NCBI GenBank assembly: GCA_002428995.1
Contig: DIYJ01000018.1
Location: 372,001 to 436,000 of the forward strand
Reading direction: 5' to 3'
Source of the DNA: Flavobacteriales bacterium UBA6057
GTDB lineage: Bacteria; Bacteroidota; Bacteroidia; Flavobacteriales_G; Salibacteraceae
DNA length: 64,000 nt
Shown: positions 50,730 through 60,174 of the stretch, piece after piece
Layout of the letters: every line of letters starts with the position of its first letter
How positions within the stretch are numbered: position 1 is the first letter of the stretch
Notes under the pieces: generated by a model
Told to the model about the DNA's origin: nothing
The model's input: the letters and a program-made list of their open reading frames with translations, nothing else
The model's database searches: none
Program-made: the position numbers and the translations under genes

Positions 50730-50806
50730 GATTTAAAGTCTTAAGGTTTAAACTGTTCTTTCCCCTTAGACAGGATCTGAAGCGATGTGCAAAGACTTTC
50801 CCCGAA

Positions 50807-51682
50807 TTAATTCAAATTCAGCATCTGTGTCCATTTCGAATCCAGCAGCAAATCTTTCAGAAAGTCACTGGTTTTGAAGTCGGTTTTGAAGCTGTGTTCG
50901 CGGTGGAGCTCAAGGTATTTTCTGTCTGCGTCTTCGGTGATGAAATTCGCGTTGTCTTCCAATTGCTCCCGATAGGTGCTGTATTCCTTTCTGTTGTAGA
51001 GCAGGTTTTTGGCGTCTATGAGTCCCGCTTCCAGGGAAACGGTGACCTTCTTGTGGCAGCGGCACGGATTGTTTTTGTCCACTAAGCCGCATTTGTGTTG
51101 CATGAACTGAATCAGGTCTTTTCGGGCTTTGCTCAGCTTCATACGGTAGTTCGCCTTGCTCATTTCCATGATCTCTGATCCAATGGTGTGATCGGCCCGA
51201 AACAGCTCCCCAATGATGTAAATCATGCGTTGTTCCTTGCTCAGGCATAAGAGCATTCCTGATAAGCAGTTGAGCCTCACTTCCCGGGTGTTTTCCTGCT
51301 GTTCCAGTTTTTGCTCTTCCGTCAGGTCCACGTTGGGTATGGAATCCAGCGCCTGGCCTAACTCATCAAAGTTAGAGGCAAAGAACTTCAATGGTTTGTC
51401 CTGGTCATTGAGGAAGTGATTGCGCACGATGCGATAGGCCCAGGTGCGGAATGAGCTGGTGCCTTTAAACGTGCTGAGGCTGGTCATGATTTTGATCATG
51501 ACCTCCTGACTGAGGTCGGCAGCATCCTCAGAGTTCCCCGTCATTTTCCACGCAATGTTGTAAACGTAGGGCTGATGGCGCTGCATGAGCGTGTTCAGGG
51601 ATTTCCGGTCACCGTTCAAGGCATTTTTGATGAGTTTCTCATCGCTGATTTCGGGCGGCTCAGAAGATGCAAAGGGATTCAT
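50807..51682 (-). CDS. ECF-type sigma factor with cysteine-containing C-terminal extension, paralogue 2
   Basis: ATG 51682 gives 291 residues beginning MNPFASSEPP, parallel to MNPFAQAYNS in paralogue 1; a TTG at 51691 is in frame but unlikely. Sigma regions 2 (HQPYVYNIAWKMTGNSEDAADL in parts, FRTWAYRIVRNHF) and 4 (LSKEQRMIYIIGELF, NYRMKLSKARKDL) are intact. The C-terminal extension has the same CGLVDKNNPCRCHKK block. Both paralogues end SKLNLN or TQMLNLN. No anti-sigma gene is next to it; an SRPBCC gene lies upstream on the same strand. Confidence 0.85.
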   Translation of the reverse strand: MNPFASSEPPEISDEKLIKNALNGDRKSLNTLMQRHQPYVYNIAWKMTGNSEDAADLSQEVMIKIMTSLSTFKGTSSFRTWAYRIVRNHFLNDQDKPLKFFASNFDELGQALDSIPNVDLTEEQKLEQQENTREVRLNCLSGMLLCLSKEQRMIYIIGELFRADHTIGSEIMEMSKANYRMKLSKARKDLIQFMQHKCGLVDKNNPCRCHKKVTVSLEAGLIDAKNLLYNRKEYSTYREQLEDNANFITEDADRKYLELHREHSFKTDFKTSDFLKDLLLDSKWTQMLNLN

Positions 51683-51815
51683 GGATCCCAAAAATGGCTT
51701 TTTCTCCCTGTTCTTCCAACCGATTCACCAAGCATCGATTACCACACGAGAGAGAATCCACTGACAGCTGCTGGCATCAGACCATCAGCCGTCAGTGGGT
51801 AGATGCTTGCATTGC

Positions 51816-52226
51816 TTAAGCTACCTCGCCCAGCTTAGCCGCAGACATTTGATAAATCTGCTCGATCTGAGGCTTGAGCGCGGCAAAGACTTCTTCGCTT
51901 TCTACCTCCATTTCCACATCCCAGAAGAGTGTGGTTTTGTCATCGGCCAGCGCCTCTACCTTCATCGTGCCTACGATGTTGGAAGCTGGAAATGCCTGCT
52001 GCTTGTCGATGCGATACATGAAGGTTTTAGTGACTTCCGAAGCGAGGATGGTTTCCTCCAGGTTGCCGCCTTCGTGCATCTCACATAAGCGCCCGTTATC
52101 ACCTTCCAGCCGCGAAGACTTGATGATCGGAAGCCAGGCTTCTACGCCATCGCCCTTTGCAATCGTTTCCCAAACATTTTGAACCGGTGCAGCCACTTCG
52201 TGCTGCGTTTGAATGAATCTTTTCAT
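51816..52226 (-). CDS. SRPBCC (START-like) protein, cytoplasmic
   Basis: From ATG 52226 the product has 136 residues with the Bet v1/START pattern: FIQTQHEVAAPVQNVWETIAKGDGV (in parts) at the start, DVEMEVES in a late strand and a long C-terminal helix FAALKPQIEQIYQM. It resembles polyketide cyclase-like proteins, often ligand binders. It lies 133 bases upstream of the second sigma factor gene and may share its transcript. Confidence 0.72.
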   Translation of the reverse strand: MKRFIQTQHEVAAPVQNVWETIAKGDGVEAWLPIIKSSRLEGDNGRLCEMHEGGNLEETILASEVTKTFMYRIDKQQAFPASNIVGTMKVEALADDKTTLFWDVEMEVESEEVFAALKPQIEQIYQMSAAKLGEVA

Positions 52227-52379
52227 CTCCTTGTTTTTAGTGTGAATTGATGAGACAAATGTCCCGGAGATGGAGCTACCGGGCTTGGCGAAGCAGCTCA
52301 AGAGTTTGGTGATTTGGGTCAATCAACCCTTCCGCTGATCACTTATACTCCTTGATTAGGCTACCCGGCTCTTGCAGTA

Positions 52380-54128
52380 TCAATGTGGTTCGGACAGGAT
52401 TACCGTCCGCATGTGAGATTCGCCATCCATGAGCAGTTGAAGCAGATAAACGCCCGCAACCTGATGTTCCACCTGATAGTGCTGCTCGCCCAGCGACCGA
52501 ATTGGGATATGGTTTCCCAGCAGATCCATCAAAACCACAGATGTTGGCTCGCTCTGAGATTGGATTGTGAACGTACCGCCTGAAGGATTTGGGTAGATAG
52601 AAATGGCTACATCCTTCACGCTCGCAATGGCATTGATACTGTCAGCAGTATCAGTCGAAGGAAAGGAGTAGTCTCCGGTCACAGGAAGGTGATCAGAAGC
52701 TTCGTAGGTGAGTAGAGGATCTAATCCAAGCTGTGCCAGCCTCTCTGCGCTCATGGATTCCGTCTCAAGGATGAAGGCCTTTTCAAGGTTGAAAACGGCA
52801 TCTGAATAAAGCTGAAAATCCAGCCTGCCAGGAGGATAGTGGTTAGAGCCATTCCCAATGGTTCGCCAGGTGTAAGTCATGGCCTGGTCTGCATGCAACG
52901 GGCGTGCATCTGCGAGTGGCGTGTTGTTCCAGTCAGGCATTCCACCCGTTCCGAAGGTATTGATGTCCTGTATGTCGCCTGTGAGCAGGGTGTTCAGTTG
53001 CTGCGCCAGGCCAACGAGGTTTAAATCACCGCCATACACCACCGGAGTCGAGTCAGGAAGTGATATGTCGCCACCCTCGGTTTTCGCATCCAGCATGAAA
53101 GATGCGAACTCGTCTGCCTGTTCCTGGCGGCCGGTCTCATTTCCACAGCAGCTCAGGTGTGCGTTGACAAAGAGGAGATCTTTGGGATAGTCGTCTGGCA
53201 GATCGATCAGGGTTGCGAGTTGGCGATTGAGGTACCATGCATCCAGAAACGGCCATTTGGAACAGGTGATCAATCCACCGTGTTTGCGAGCGTACCAGCC
53301 GTTTTCATTGGACAAGGGTAACCACGCGTTCATGAAGAGTTTGGCTTCATTCTCGCTCGTGTTGGCGCTTTCGCTGAAGGCATAGATATCAGCATCCAGG
53401 GTCTTCACCACCGTTTCAATTTGGCTCAGCTTATCGGCCCCGGCCCAACCGCTGTTCAAAAAGAGATTGTAGTGGACCATTCTCAGGAAGTGATCTTCCT
53501 CCTTTGCCAAGTCTATAGGTTCATAGGTTTCCACCGGGCCATTGTAAAAGGCGTAGGAAAACACTTCGCCTTCGTTGGGCATGGCATCTCCATCGAGCTG
53601 TTCCTTGATCAGGATGCGGATGGAGTCGCTGGGGAAGAGGAAGGGAGAACCGGTTGGTTGAGCGTTCCGGGCGATGGCGATTTCAAACGTGTTGGAGGTG
53701 ACTGTTGGAGCGGGTTTCAGTCCAATGTCTTTGAAGGTGATCTGAACATTGGGGTCAGGGATGTTGAACCACGCAAAACGATTGTTGAAGTCGATCGCAA
53801 GCTCAGCGCCATAGCCTGTCTGCTCAGGGAAACCGGTGCTTGGATCGTTATCGGTGTCAATGTAAAGCCACAGGTCGTGTGGGATTGCATTGTCTGTCAA
53901 GTCAATGGGGTTCTCCGTGGTGAATTTAATGTAGAGGTATTCTTCATCATTAGCGACCTGAACATCGAGTAGATCGATGCCACCAGCATTGTCGACACCA
54001 TCCGTGTAGGTAGGAAACGAGCTGTCCCAGTCGCTGAAGTCTTCATCAATGACAATGGATGTGGATTGGGCTTGAATGCCAAGAGAAGCAAGCGCGGCAA
54101 GCGAAAAGAGCTGAATTGTTTTGAGCAT
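52380..54128 (-). CDS. Secreted endonuclease/exonuclease/phosphatase-family protein with T9SS sorting domain
   Basis: The 582-residue product has a signal peptide (GIQAQ) and an N-terminal carbohydrate-binding-like beta module (VIDEDFSDWDSSFPTYTDGVDN, in parts). The EEP catalytic domain follows: RMVHYNLFLNSG, FVNAHLSCCGNE with the active-site His, VVYGGDLNLVG with Asp/Asn, and ASDHLPVTGDY with the catalytic Asp-His. A type A sorting domain ends it (ISIYPNPSGGTFTI, MDLLGNHIPI, VAGVYLLQL). It probably degrades external DNA or dephosphorylates a small molecule after T9SS export. Confidence 0.82.
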   Translation of the reverse strand: MLKTIQLFSLAALASLGIQAQSTSIVIDEDFSDWDSSFPTYTDGVDNAGGIDLLDVQVANDEEYLYIKFTTENPIDLTDNAIPHDLWLYIDTDNDPSTGFPEQTGYGAELAIDFNNRFAWFNIPDPNVQITFKDIGLKPAPTVTSNTFEIAIARNAQPTGSPFLFPSDSIRILIKEQLDGDAMPNEGEVFSYAFYNGPVETYEPIDLAKEEDHFLRMVHYNLFLNSGWAGADKLSQIETVVKTLDADIYAFSESANTSENEAKLFMNAWLPLSNENGWYARKHGGLITCSKWPFLDAWYLNRQLATLIDLPDDYPKDLLFVNAHLSCCGNETGRQEQADEFASFMLDAKTEGGDISLPDSTPVVYGGDLNLVGLAQQLNTLLTGDIQDINTFGTGGMPDWNNTPLADARPLHADQAMTYTWRTIGNGSNHYPPGRLDFQLYSDAVFNLEKAFILETESMSAERLAQLGLDPLLTYEASDHLPVTGDYSFPSTDTADSINAIASVKDVAISIYPNPSGGTFTIQSQSEPTSVVLMDLLGNHIPIRSLGEQHYQVEHQVAGVYLLQLLMDGESHMRTVILSEPH

Positions 54129-54181
54129 GTAAAAGAGGCGTGACTGCAGGAACCTAAGAATTAGTTGTCAAAGCTAGCGAG

Positions 54182-54652
54182 TCAGTTCCGTACAAAGGCC
54201 TTTAGTTCCTCTGGATTCCGGGTGCCAATGCACAGCTTCTTCCCATTTTTAAGCTTCAGGAATACCCCCGTTTTTTCACTGATGTTGTAGACGATCCCGT
54301 AGTCTGCGTGGCTTCGGATGCCCCAGCCAATGCTGGCAGGAAAGTGGACGGCCTCGGCAGATTCTACTTCGTCCCACTGATGAAGAATGTGGTAAAAAGG
54401 AAACATGAAAACGCGCACCTCCTTTTCATTCGCGGTGGTGATTTGACGAACGAAACCGAACAAAAACACCACGATGAATATGAAGACAGCAAATGCCACT
54501 AGCCCGGCATCAGGCATTGGGTTATCTCCGAGAGGCTCACCGATGATCAGTTGCTTGTACACTCCTGTGATTGCTACGGCTGCGAGGCCAATCAAAATCA
54601 ACCAGAGCCACCACTGCCTGAAACGCTGCACTTCCTTGAACGTCTTTTCCAT
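54182..54652 (-). CDS. Membrane protein with PH-like domain (hypothetical)
   Basis: The 156-residue protein has two N-terminal membrane segments (WWLWLILIGLAAVAITGVY, LVAFAVFIFIVVFLFGFV) and a soluble part of about 80 residues with a bacterial PH-like pattern (EVRVFMFPFYHILHQWDEV, GVFLKLKNGKKLCIGTRNPE). Similar two-helix PH proteins are unnamed. It stands alone, ending 53 bases past the start of the nuclease gene's upstream region. Function unknown. Confidence 0.62.
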   Translation of the reverse strand: MEKTFKEVQRFRQWWLWLILIGLAAVAITGVYKQLIIGEPLGDNPMPDAGLVAFAVFIFIVVFLFGFVRQITTANEKEVRVFMFPFYHILHQWDEVESAEAVHFPASIGWGIRSHADYGIVYNISEKTGVFLKLKNGKKLCIGTRNPEELKAFVRN

Positions 54653-54850
54653 GCAACTATGATACGTAAATGTGTTGGTTGCTCATGGTGATCCAGTCAT
54701 GATTTTCGGCATTTATACTTCGCATTTTTTCTGTTTTTATCTAGCGCCAGACATCCTTCATCTCTAGCAGATGGAGGTTTGTATAGTCTTGATGTTTTCT
54801 TGACAATTTCTGAAACCTCACGCGCCCCCGGTAGTTATCTTTCGGCTTGT

Positions 54851-57751
54851 ATGAGCACCCCGTTTAGCGCTATTCAATGCACGATCGTTGGACTGTTGCT
54901 TGCTGCTGTATGCATCGGCCAAAACAGACCTTCCCTTAGCTACACAACCTACACCATGAGTGATGGCCTTCCAAGCCATGAAGTGTATGCTTCCCTGCAG
55001 GATGATGAAGGTTACATGTGGTTTGCCACCGATCGCGGTCTTGCCCGCTTCAACGGGCGAAACTTCACCATCTTTTCGTTTGAGGATGGCATCCGTGATA
55101 TCACCATTTTCGATCTGGTCAAAGACCCTCAGGGCCGTATCTGGTTTTTCTCTTATTGCAACGATCTCTATTACTACGAGAAAGGCCAGATTCACCGTCA
55201 CTGCCTTTCCGATACTTTAAAGCGCACCCCCTACATCATTACAGGGCTTGAGGTCCTGGATGACCGAATTCTGATTGCTCTCTATCACGGCAGTATAATA
55301 GAGTCTGATCTTGAATGTCAAGAGACTGTGAAGCGCACTGCACCTCTTGAGACCAAGGGCTTCATTCAGGCGATGCAGATGGGGAATGTGACCATTTCTT
55401 CGCAGGGATCCGTGTTTGAATCGCTCAAAGGGATTCACATCATGGATTCTAACCTCAGGACGATAGATTCGATATTCCTCGAAGAAGAGTTTAAGGCCCG
55501 GTCCAGTCTTGTGTACAGCAAAATCCATGAAAACACCAGGTATTTTGCTGGCAGTGGAACGGTGATGGTGGTCCAGTCCAACGGCCAGACAAGGCGACTT
55601 CAGCTTGGGGTAGATATCAACCATGCCATATTTGAGAACAACAATCATGTTTGGATTGGAACAAGGGACGGAGTTTATCGATGTGACTTGCTCAATTTGA
55701 ACAAAGCTCCTGAGGTTTTTCTACGTGGATACAGTATTACATCTATCAATCGAGACCGGGAGGGAGGCTACTGGTTTACCACTCATAACAGCGGAGTTTT
55801 ATACGTACCCGTCCTTGAACATTACTCATTTCATCAGGGCAATGGCCTGGCGATCGATCGCATGGATGAAATCATCGGAGTAGGAGGCTTTTTTTATGCC
55901 GGTGGTTTTGACGGTCACATCTACAGAATAGATCCTGCCAGTCAAACCCTGGAATCCGTTGCACAGATTGATTCTCGCATCGATCGCATGTACAGGCTGC
56001 CGGATGACAAAATCGCGTTTTCGATGGGCTACTGTTTCGATCCGGGCACGCAAGAAGTGTTTAAGCTTTCCGAGAAGCGAATGCAGCTCTTCATTCCACC
56101 TGGCGAGTACTTCTTTCATTACCAGGACAATAGGAGCCCGATCGACCTTTTGGAGATTGAGACGGACAGGGTGGTCGACCGGTATGACCTTCCAAGGCTT
56201 GGCTACAGGGATGCGGTGAGAGCTTCAGACGGCTTCTTGCTGGGTGGACGCTACGGTTTGGCCCGAATTCGAAATGACGAGGTTGTTATTATGGATACCC
56301 TCGATCCCATCCTTGGAAGCCGCATTCATCATTTGATCCCAATTTCAGAATCGGTGCAGGCCGCAGCCATATTAGGTGGTGGAATCCTGATACTGCAAAA
56401 CGATACAGTACTCTGTCACCTTACGGAGGAAGATGGCCTTGCCAGCAATGTGGTCAACCAACTTCATTTCGATGGAGCGTCTCGTTTGTGGGTAGCAACC
56501 AATCGGGGCATTGGCTTGATCACACATCCCTTGTCAGCAGAAAAGAGGAGGATCAACAGCTACAACACCTCCGATGGTTTGATCTCTGATGTGGTGTTTG
56601 ATGTCGCTTACACCAATGGCTGGATTGCAGCCGCTACAGACAAGGGCATTTCACTTTTCAAGGAGTCATCCATTCCTCCTCCGGTCGATACCATTCCGAT
56701 CTACGTTGCTCATTGCAAGGTCAACGGAATTTCCAAAGACATGGAGCAGATGTCATCCCTGACACATCGGGAAAACAGCATACAAATTGGTGTTGATGCA
56801 CTGAGTTTTAAACACTTGGAGTCCATGGTGTTAAGGTATCGGCTGAAGGGGCATTCACCGTGGGTTGTCACCTATAACGATCAGTTTGAGTTCAATCTGT
56901 TGCCGCCAGGCGATTATGTGCTGGAAATGCAGGCTGGCGATGGCAGAGGTTGGTGGTCTTCTTCGATGGCTTCATTTCAATTCAGCATCCGCCCTCCGTT
57001 TTGGGCTACACGATGGTTCATCATCACCGCGTGCATATCCTTTGTACTCATCCTGTGGCTGGTGATCAGATTTCGAGTTAACTATTTGAAAAACAAGCAG
57101 ATGGTTATCAGTGAGATGAACCTCTATCAGAACCAGGCATTGGCTTCTCAGCTCAGCCCCCATTTCATCTACAACTGCTTGGGTTCTGTTCAGGCCTTGG
57201 CGCTCCAGGCACAACCCCAAAAGCTGGTTCAATTCATTTCGCAATTTGGCAACCTGCTCCGATCTGTGTTTGAGATGACGTTTCAGAATATGGTTCCCTT
57301 GCAGGCAGAGCTGGACTTGTTAAAACGATACCTGGATATTGAAAAGACGAGACATAAGGATCGGTTTCAATACCGCATCACAATGGATGATTCGCTCAGC
57401 CAAACCGAATGCTTCCTGCCACCGTTACTCATTCAACCGGTAGTAGAAAATGCCTTGAAGCACGGTATGATGGGGCTTGACAATCATCATGAGGGAGCGA
57501 TTGACATCGTTGCAAAACGGAGGAATGATACCCTGATCCTGGAAGTAAGAGACAATGGAGTAGGGTTTGAGCATGAAGGCCATCAGATGCTGGAGGAAGG
57601 AAGGCCTTCGGGACTCTCACTTGTGCAGAAAAGGCTTAACCTGATTAAAAAATGGACGGGACGTGAGACAAAACTGACCTTGGAAAATATCACGCAAGGT
57701 GTCAGAGTTACCATCATGATTCCGTTTTTTGAAGCCATTCCCAAGACATGA
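54851..57751 (+). CDS. Propeller-type sensor histidine kinase (LytS-like, hybrid-free)
   Basis: From ATG 54851 the product has 966 residues: a signal-anchor start (VCIGQ), then about 650 residues of two-component-regulator propeller repeats (for example YTMSDGLPSHEVYA, GYMWFATDRGLARFNG, GRIWFFS, HVWIGTRDGVYR). A Y_Y_Y beta module and a membrane segment (WFIITACISFVLILWLVI) come next, then a LytS-type kinase with QLSPHFIYNCLGSVQAL (phospho-His) and VVENALKHGMMG plus VRDNGVGF (ATP binding). It should sense an external ligand, perhaps a glycan, and phosphorylate the LytTR regulator that overlaps by 4 bases. Confidence 0.86.
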   Translation: MSTPFSAIQCTIVGLLLAAVCIGQNRPSLSYTTYTMSDGLPSHEVYASLQDDEGYMWFATDRGLARFNGRNFTIFSFEDGIRDITIFDLVKDPQGRIWFFSYCNDLYYYEKGQIHRHCLSDTLKRTPYIITGLEVLDDRILIALYHGSIIESDLECQETVKRTAPLETKGFIQAMQMGNVTISSQGSVFESLKGIHIMDSNLRTIDSIFLEEEFKARSSLVYSKIHENTRYFAGSGTVMVVQSNGQTRRLQLGVDINHAIFENNNHVWIGTRDGVYRCDLLNLNKAPEVFLRGYSITSINRDREGGYWFTTHNSGVLYVPVLEHYSFHQGNGLAIDRMDEIIGVGGFFYAGGFDGHIYRIDPASQTLESVAQIDSRIDRMYRLPDDKIAFSMGYCFDPGTQEVFKLSEKRMQLFIPPGEYFFHYQDNRSPIDLLEIETDRVVDRYDLPRLGYRDAVRASDGFLLGGRYGLARIRNDEVVIMDTLDPILGSRIHHLIPISESVQAAAILGGGILILQNDTVLCHLTEEDGLASNVVNQLHFDGASRLWVATNRGIGLITHPLSAEKRRINSYNTSDGLISDVVFDVAYTNGWIAAATDKGISLFKESSIPPPVDTIPIYVAHCKVNGISKDMEQMSSLTHRENSIQIGVDALSFKHLESMVLRYRLKGHSPWVVTYNDQFEFNLLPPGDYVLEMQAGDGRGWWSSSMASFQFSIRPPFWATRWFIITACISFVLILWLVIRFRVNYLKNKQMVISEMNLYQNQALASQLSPHFIYNCLGSVQALALQAQPQKLVQFISQFGNLLRSVFEMTFQNMVPLQAELDLLKRYLDIEKTRHKDRFQYRITMDDSLSQTECFLPPLLIQPVVENALKHGMMGLDNHHEGAIDIVAKRRNDTLILEVRDNGVGFEHEGHQMLEEGRPSGLSLVQKRLNLIKKWTGRETKLTLENITQGVRVTIMIPFFEAIPKT

Positions 57752-58473
57752 TCGAGAGTGTAATTGTTGACAACGATCCAGATGCTATTGCGGTGCTTCG
57801 GACTCTTTTAGAATCCAGTTACCCGGATTTTCACATTGCCAAAACGTTTACCAATCCCATTGATGCGATCCATCAGCTTCCTGTTCAGCAGCCTCAGGTA
57901 GCTTTTCTGGATATTGAGATGCCAGGAATCAATGGCTTGGATGTTTTAAGATCCCTTCAAGGTTTGCCCTTCAAGTGTGTCTTTGTTACCGGGCATGAAC
58001 ATTATGCCATGAAGGCGATTGAGCTGAACGCATTCGATTATTTGCTCAAACCGCTCGATCCTGTTCAGCTGGAGCGCGTGGTTTTTAAACTACGCGCGGC
58101 TCTGGCCTCGGAGAAAGGAAACGATCGTCACTCCAGGACCATGGAATTGAGTTCGGTTCCAGTGATTCTTCCTACCGGAAAAGGGTGGCGGATGCTCAAC
58201 ACCAGCCAGATGGTTTCTGCCAAGGCAGACGGCAATTATTGCCAGATCCAAATTGATGGAGAACCACCATTGATTGTCACCCGGCTTTTGAAGGATCTGC
58301 ACGCGCAATTGCCAGATGATCAGTTTATTAGAGTGCATAAGTCCTTCATCATCAACCGAGCGCACCTCAGAGAATACCTGAAAACGGATGGAGGGATACT
58401 TATCATGAGCGACTTGTCTCAAGTGCCCGTTTCCCGCACTTACCAGAAGCAAGTGGAAGCACTTTTTACCTGA
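57748..58473 (+). CDS. LytTR-family response regulator
   Basis: The 241-residue product has a receiver domain with VAFLDIEMPG (phospho-acceptor Asp55), VFVTGHEHYAMKA and DYLLKPLD (Lys), then a LytTR DNA-binding domain (VSAKADGNYCQI, KDLHAQLPDDQFIRVHKSFIINRAHL in parts, PVSRTYQKQVEALF). It starts in the stop codon of the kinase gene, so the two form a pair. LytTR proteins bind short direct repeats; likely targets are not visible here. Confidence 0.9.
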   Translation: MIESVIVDNDPDAIAVLRTLLESSYPDFHIAKTFTNPIDAIHQLPVQQPQVAFLDIEMPGINGLDVLRSLQGLPFKCVFVTGHEHYAMKAIELNAFDYLLKPLDPVQLERVVFKLRAALASEKGNDRHSRTMELSSVPVILPTGKGWRMLNTSQMVSAKADGNYCQIQIDGEPPLIVTRLLKDLHAQLPDDQFIRVHKSFIINRAHLREYLKTDGGILIMSDLSQVPVSRTYQKQVEALFT

Positions 58474-58697
58474 TCGACATTTTCGCTTTTGTACAGCACA
58501 GGCTGTAGGCCATTTCGATACACCCGTATTCGCGGTTCATACACCTGAGGATGCAATTCATCCAGTGAGCGGTGTTGCTCATACATCTGTGCGCATCCGT
58601 GCTTGAGGAGGAGGCACTTTCGACTGTGCTAGCTTGAGTTGCTTTATGTGGCTGAGCGCGCCAAAGAACACTCACATACCAACGGATCAAAAACATC

Positions 58698-60125
58698 ATG
58701 AAAAAACACCTCTTTGCATCACTGCTTCTTCTTTTCACGGGCTCCACAGCATGGGCTCAGCTTTATTCAAGCGGGAACAATTCGATCTCAGGAAGCTACG
58801 TAGGGATTCGACAATCTTCACCGCAGGCATCATTGCACATCAAAGAAACTCCAGGGGCTCCGGGTCTTGGGTTACCTGGACAAAACACTTTCACCTATGT
58901 CCCGCTACTTCGCTTTGAGTATTCACCTGCTTTGGGTAGTCAAACCGTTCCGGGAAGCTTTAACTGGGACTTCAGAATGGACGGTGGAAGTGCTTTGACA
59001 CTCTGGCATCAAAGCGGAACAGGAGCTTCTGCACCTAAACTCCGTTTTACGAATGATTTGATCACTGCCTTTGAGAAGCTCGCAGTGGGAACGTTTGCGG
59101 AATTTGGTCCCGCTACCGCGCCTGATGCTTCCCAGGGGCACTATCTCAGCCTCGGTATACGAGAGGTAGGTTCAGGGGGATGGCAAGGCAACGGAGGAGT
59201 GATTTTTTCTACATCATCGGGCCAGCTTCAATTCATGACCAATGGAACAGGAAGCATTTTGAGCGGAGCCACGCAAATGAGCAATCACGTAGCCATGACC
59301 ATGGATGAAACGGAAGTTGTAGTGAATGTACCGACACGCATTAAGAATACAGCGATCATCGAAGATGATGTGAATATTCAGGGTGTGCTTACGGGCGAGG
59401 CAGCTTCCATTTTTAAGGATGACGTGAATGTTCAGGGTGCATTTACGAGTGAGTCGGTCTCCCTTTTTGAGGACGATGTCATTATTCAGGGTGACCTAAA
59501 TGCGGACAACGACATCTATACGGATGGACGTGTTTATGCTCAGCAGGGATTATTGTCTGAGGGTGAAATCCGTTCACAATTCCATGTCGGCATTGAGGTG
59601 AACACCATCGGCTCGGGCGGTGATGGAGAAGGTAGGCTCATATTCTATGATCAGGATTTGAATGGAAGTGCGTTCAATCAACTCTTTCAGATCAAAACCT
59701 TTGGAATAAACCACCCGGATGCTCCCAAAACCATCGAGATCACAGATGTGGGACACGGAGGTAACATCTACACAAACCTGCCGGTGCGCATCGGTGGGGC
59801 CTATGATGCTCTGAATGTTATTTCCAACGACTACAAGCTTTATGTAGCTAAAGGCATTCGAACAGAGCGCGTGAAAGTAGACGTGTCTGGTAACTGGCCT
59901 GATTATGTGTTTGAAGATGATTATGAATTGAAGTCATTTGATGAACTCAGAGCATACATTGAGGCTGAAGGACACCTTCCCAATATGCCAGCAGCTGCTC
60001 AAACCGAAGCAGAAGGTATCGATCTGGGTGAGATCAATACCCGGTTGCTAGAAAAAGTAGAAGAGCTCACACTGTACATTCTTGAGCTTGAAGAAAGGGT
60101 GAACTCCCTGGAATCAGTCGAATAA
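58698..60125 (+). CDS. Exported repeat protein with C-terminal coiled coil
   Basis: The 475-residue product has a signal peptide (GSTAWAQ). Residues 215-265 contain three similar blocks, DDVNIQGVLTGEAASIF, DDVNVQGAFTSESVSLF and DDVIIQGDLNADNDIY, each about 20 residues, as in trimeric or fibre-like proteins. The end combines AYIEAEGHLPNMPAAAQTE with a heptad-rich helix (EKVEELTLYILELEERVNSLE in parts), as in Bacteroidota secreted proteins with tail-fibre or chaperone-like ends. No sorting domain is seen. It lies 224 bases downstream of the regulator gene and 49 bases upstream of the protease. Confidence 0.68.
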   Translation: MKKHLFASLLLLFTGSTAWAQLYSSGNNSISGSYVGIRQSSPQASLHIKETPGAPGLGLPGQNTFTYVPLLRFEYSPALGSQTVPGSFNWDFRMDGGSALTLWHQSGTGASAPKLRFTNDLITAFEKLAVGTFAEFGPATAPDASQGHYLSLGIREVGSGGWQGNGGVIFSTSSGQLQFMTNGTGSILSGATQMSNHVAMTMDETEVVVNVPTRIKNTAIIEDDVNIQGVLTGEAASIFKDDVNVQGAFTSESVSLFEDDVIIQGDLNADNDIYTDGRVYAQQGLLSEGEIRSQFHVGIEVNTIGSGGDGEGRLIFYDQDLNGSAFNQLFQIKTFGINHPDAPKTIEITDVGHGGNIYTNLPVRIGGAYDALNVISNDYKLYVAKGIRTERVKVDVSGNWPDYVFEDDYELKSFDELRAYIEAEGHLPNMPAAAQTEAEGIDLGEINTRLLEKVEELTLYILELEERVNSLESVE

Positions 60126-60130
60126 TATGA

Positions 60131-60159
60131 ATGATTGCCTCCATGCACTATGCAATCAT
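60131..60159 (+). other. Inverted repeat between secreted-protein genes
   Basis: ATGATTGC (60131-60138) and GCAATCAT (60152-60159), perfect 8-base arms, 13-base loop, in the 49-base gap between the fibre-like and protease genes. Terminator, attenuator or operator cannot be separated. Confidence 0.4.
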
Positions 60160-60174
60160 CAATAAATCAGAAGT

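Noticed and set aside
58580..58615. GCGCATCC near 58590 as a fifth copy of the two-part motif
   Set aside because: No GTGTC at the required spacing; treated as chance.
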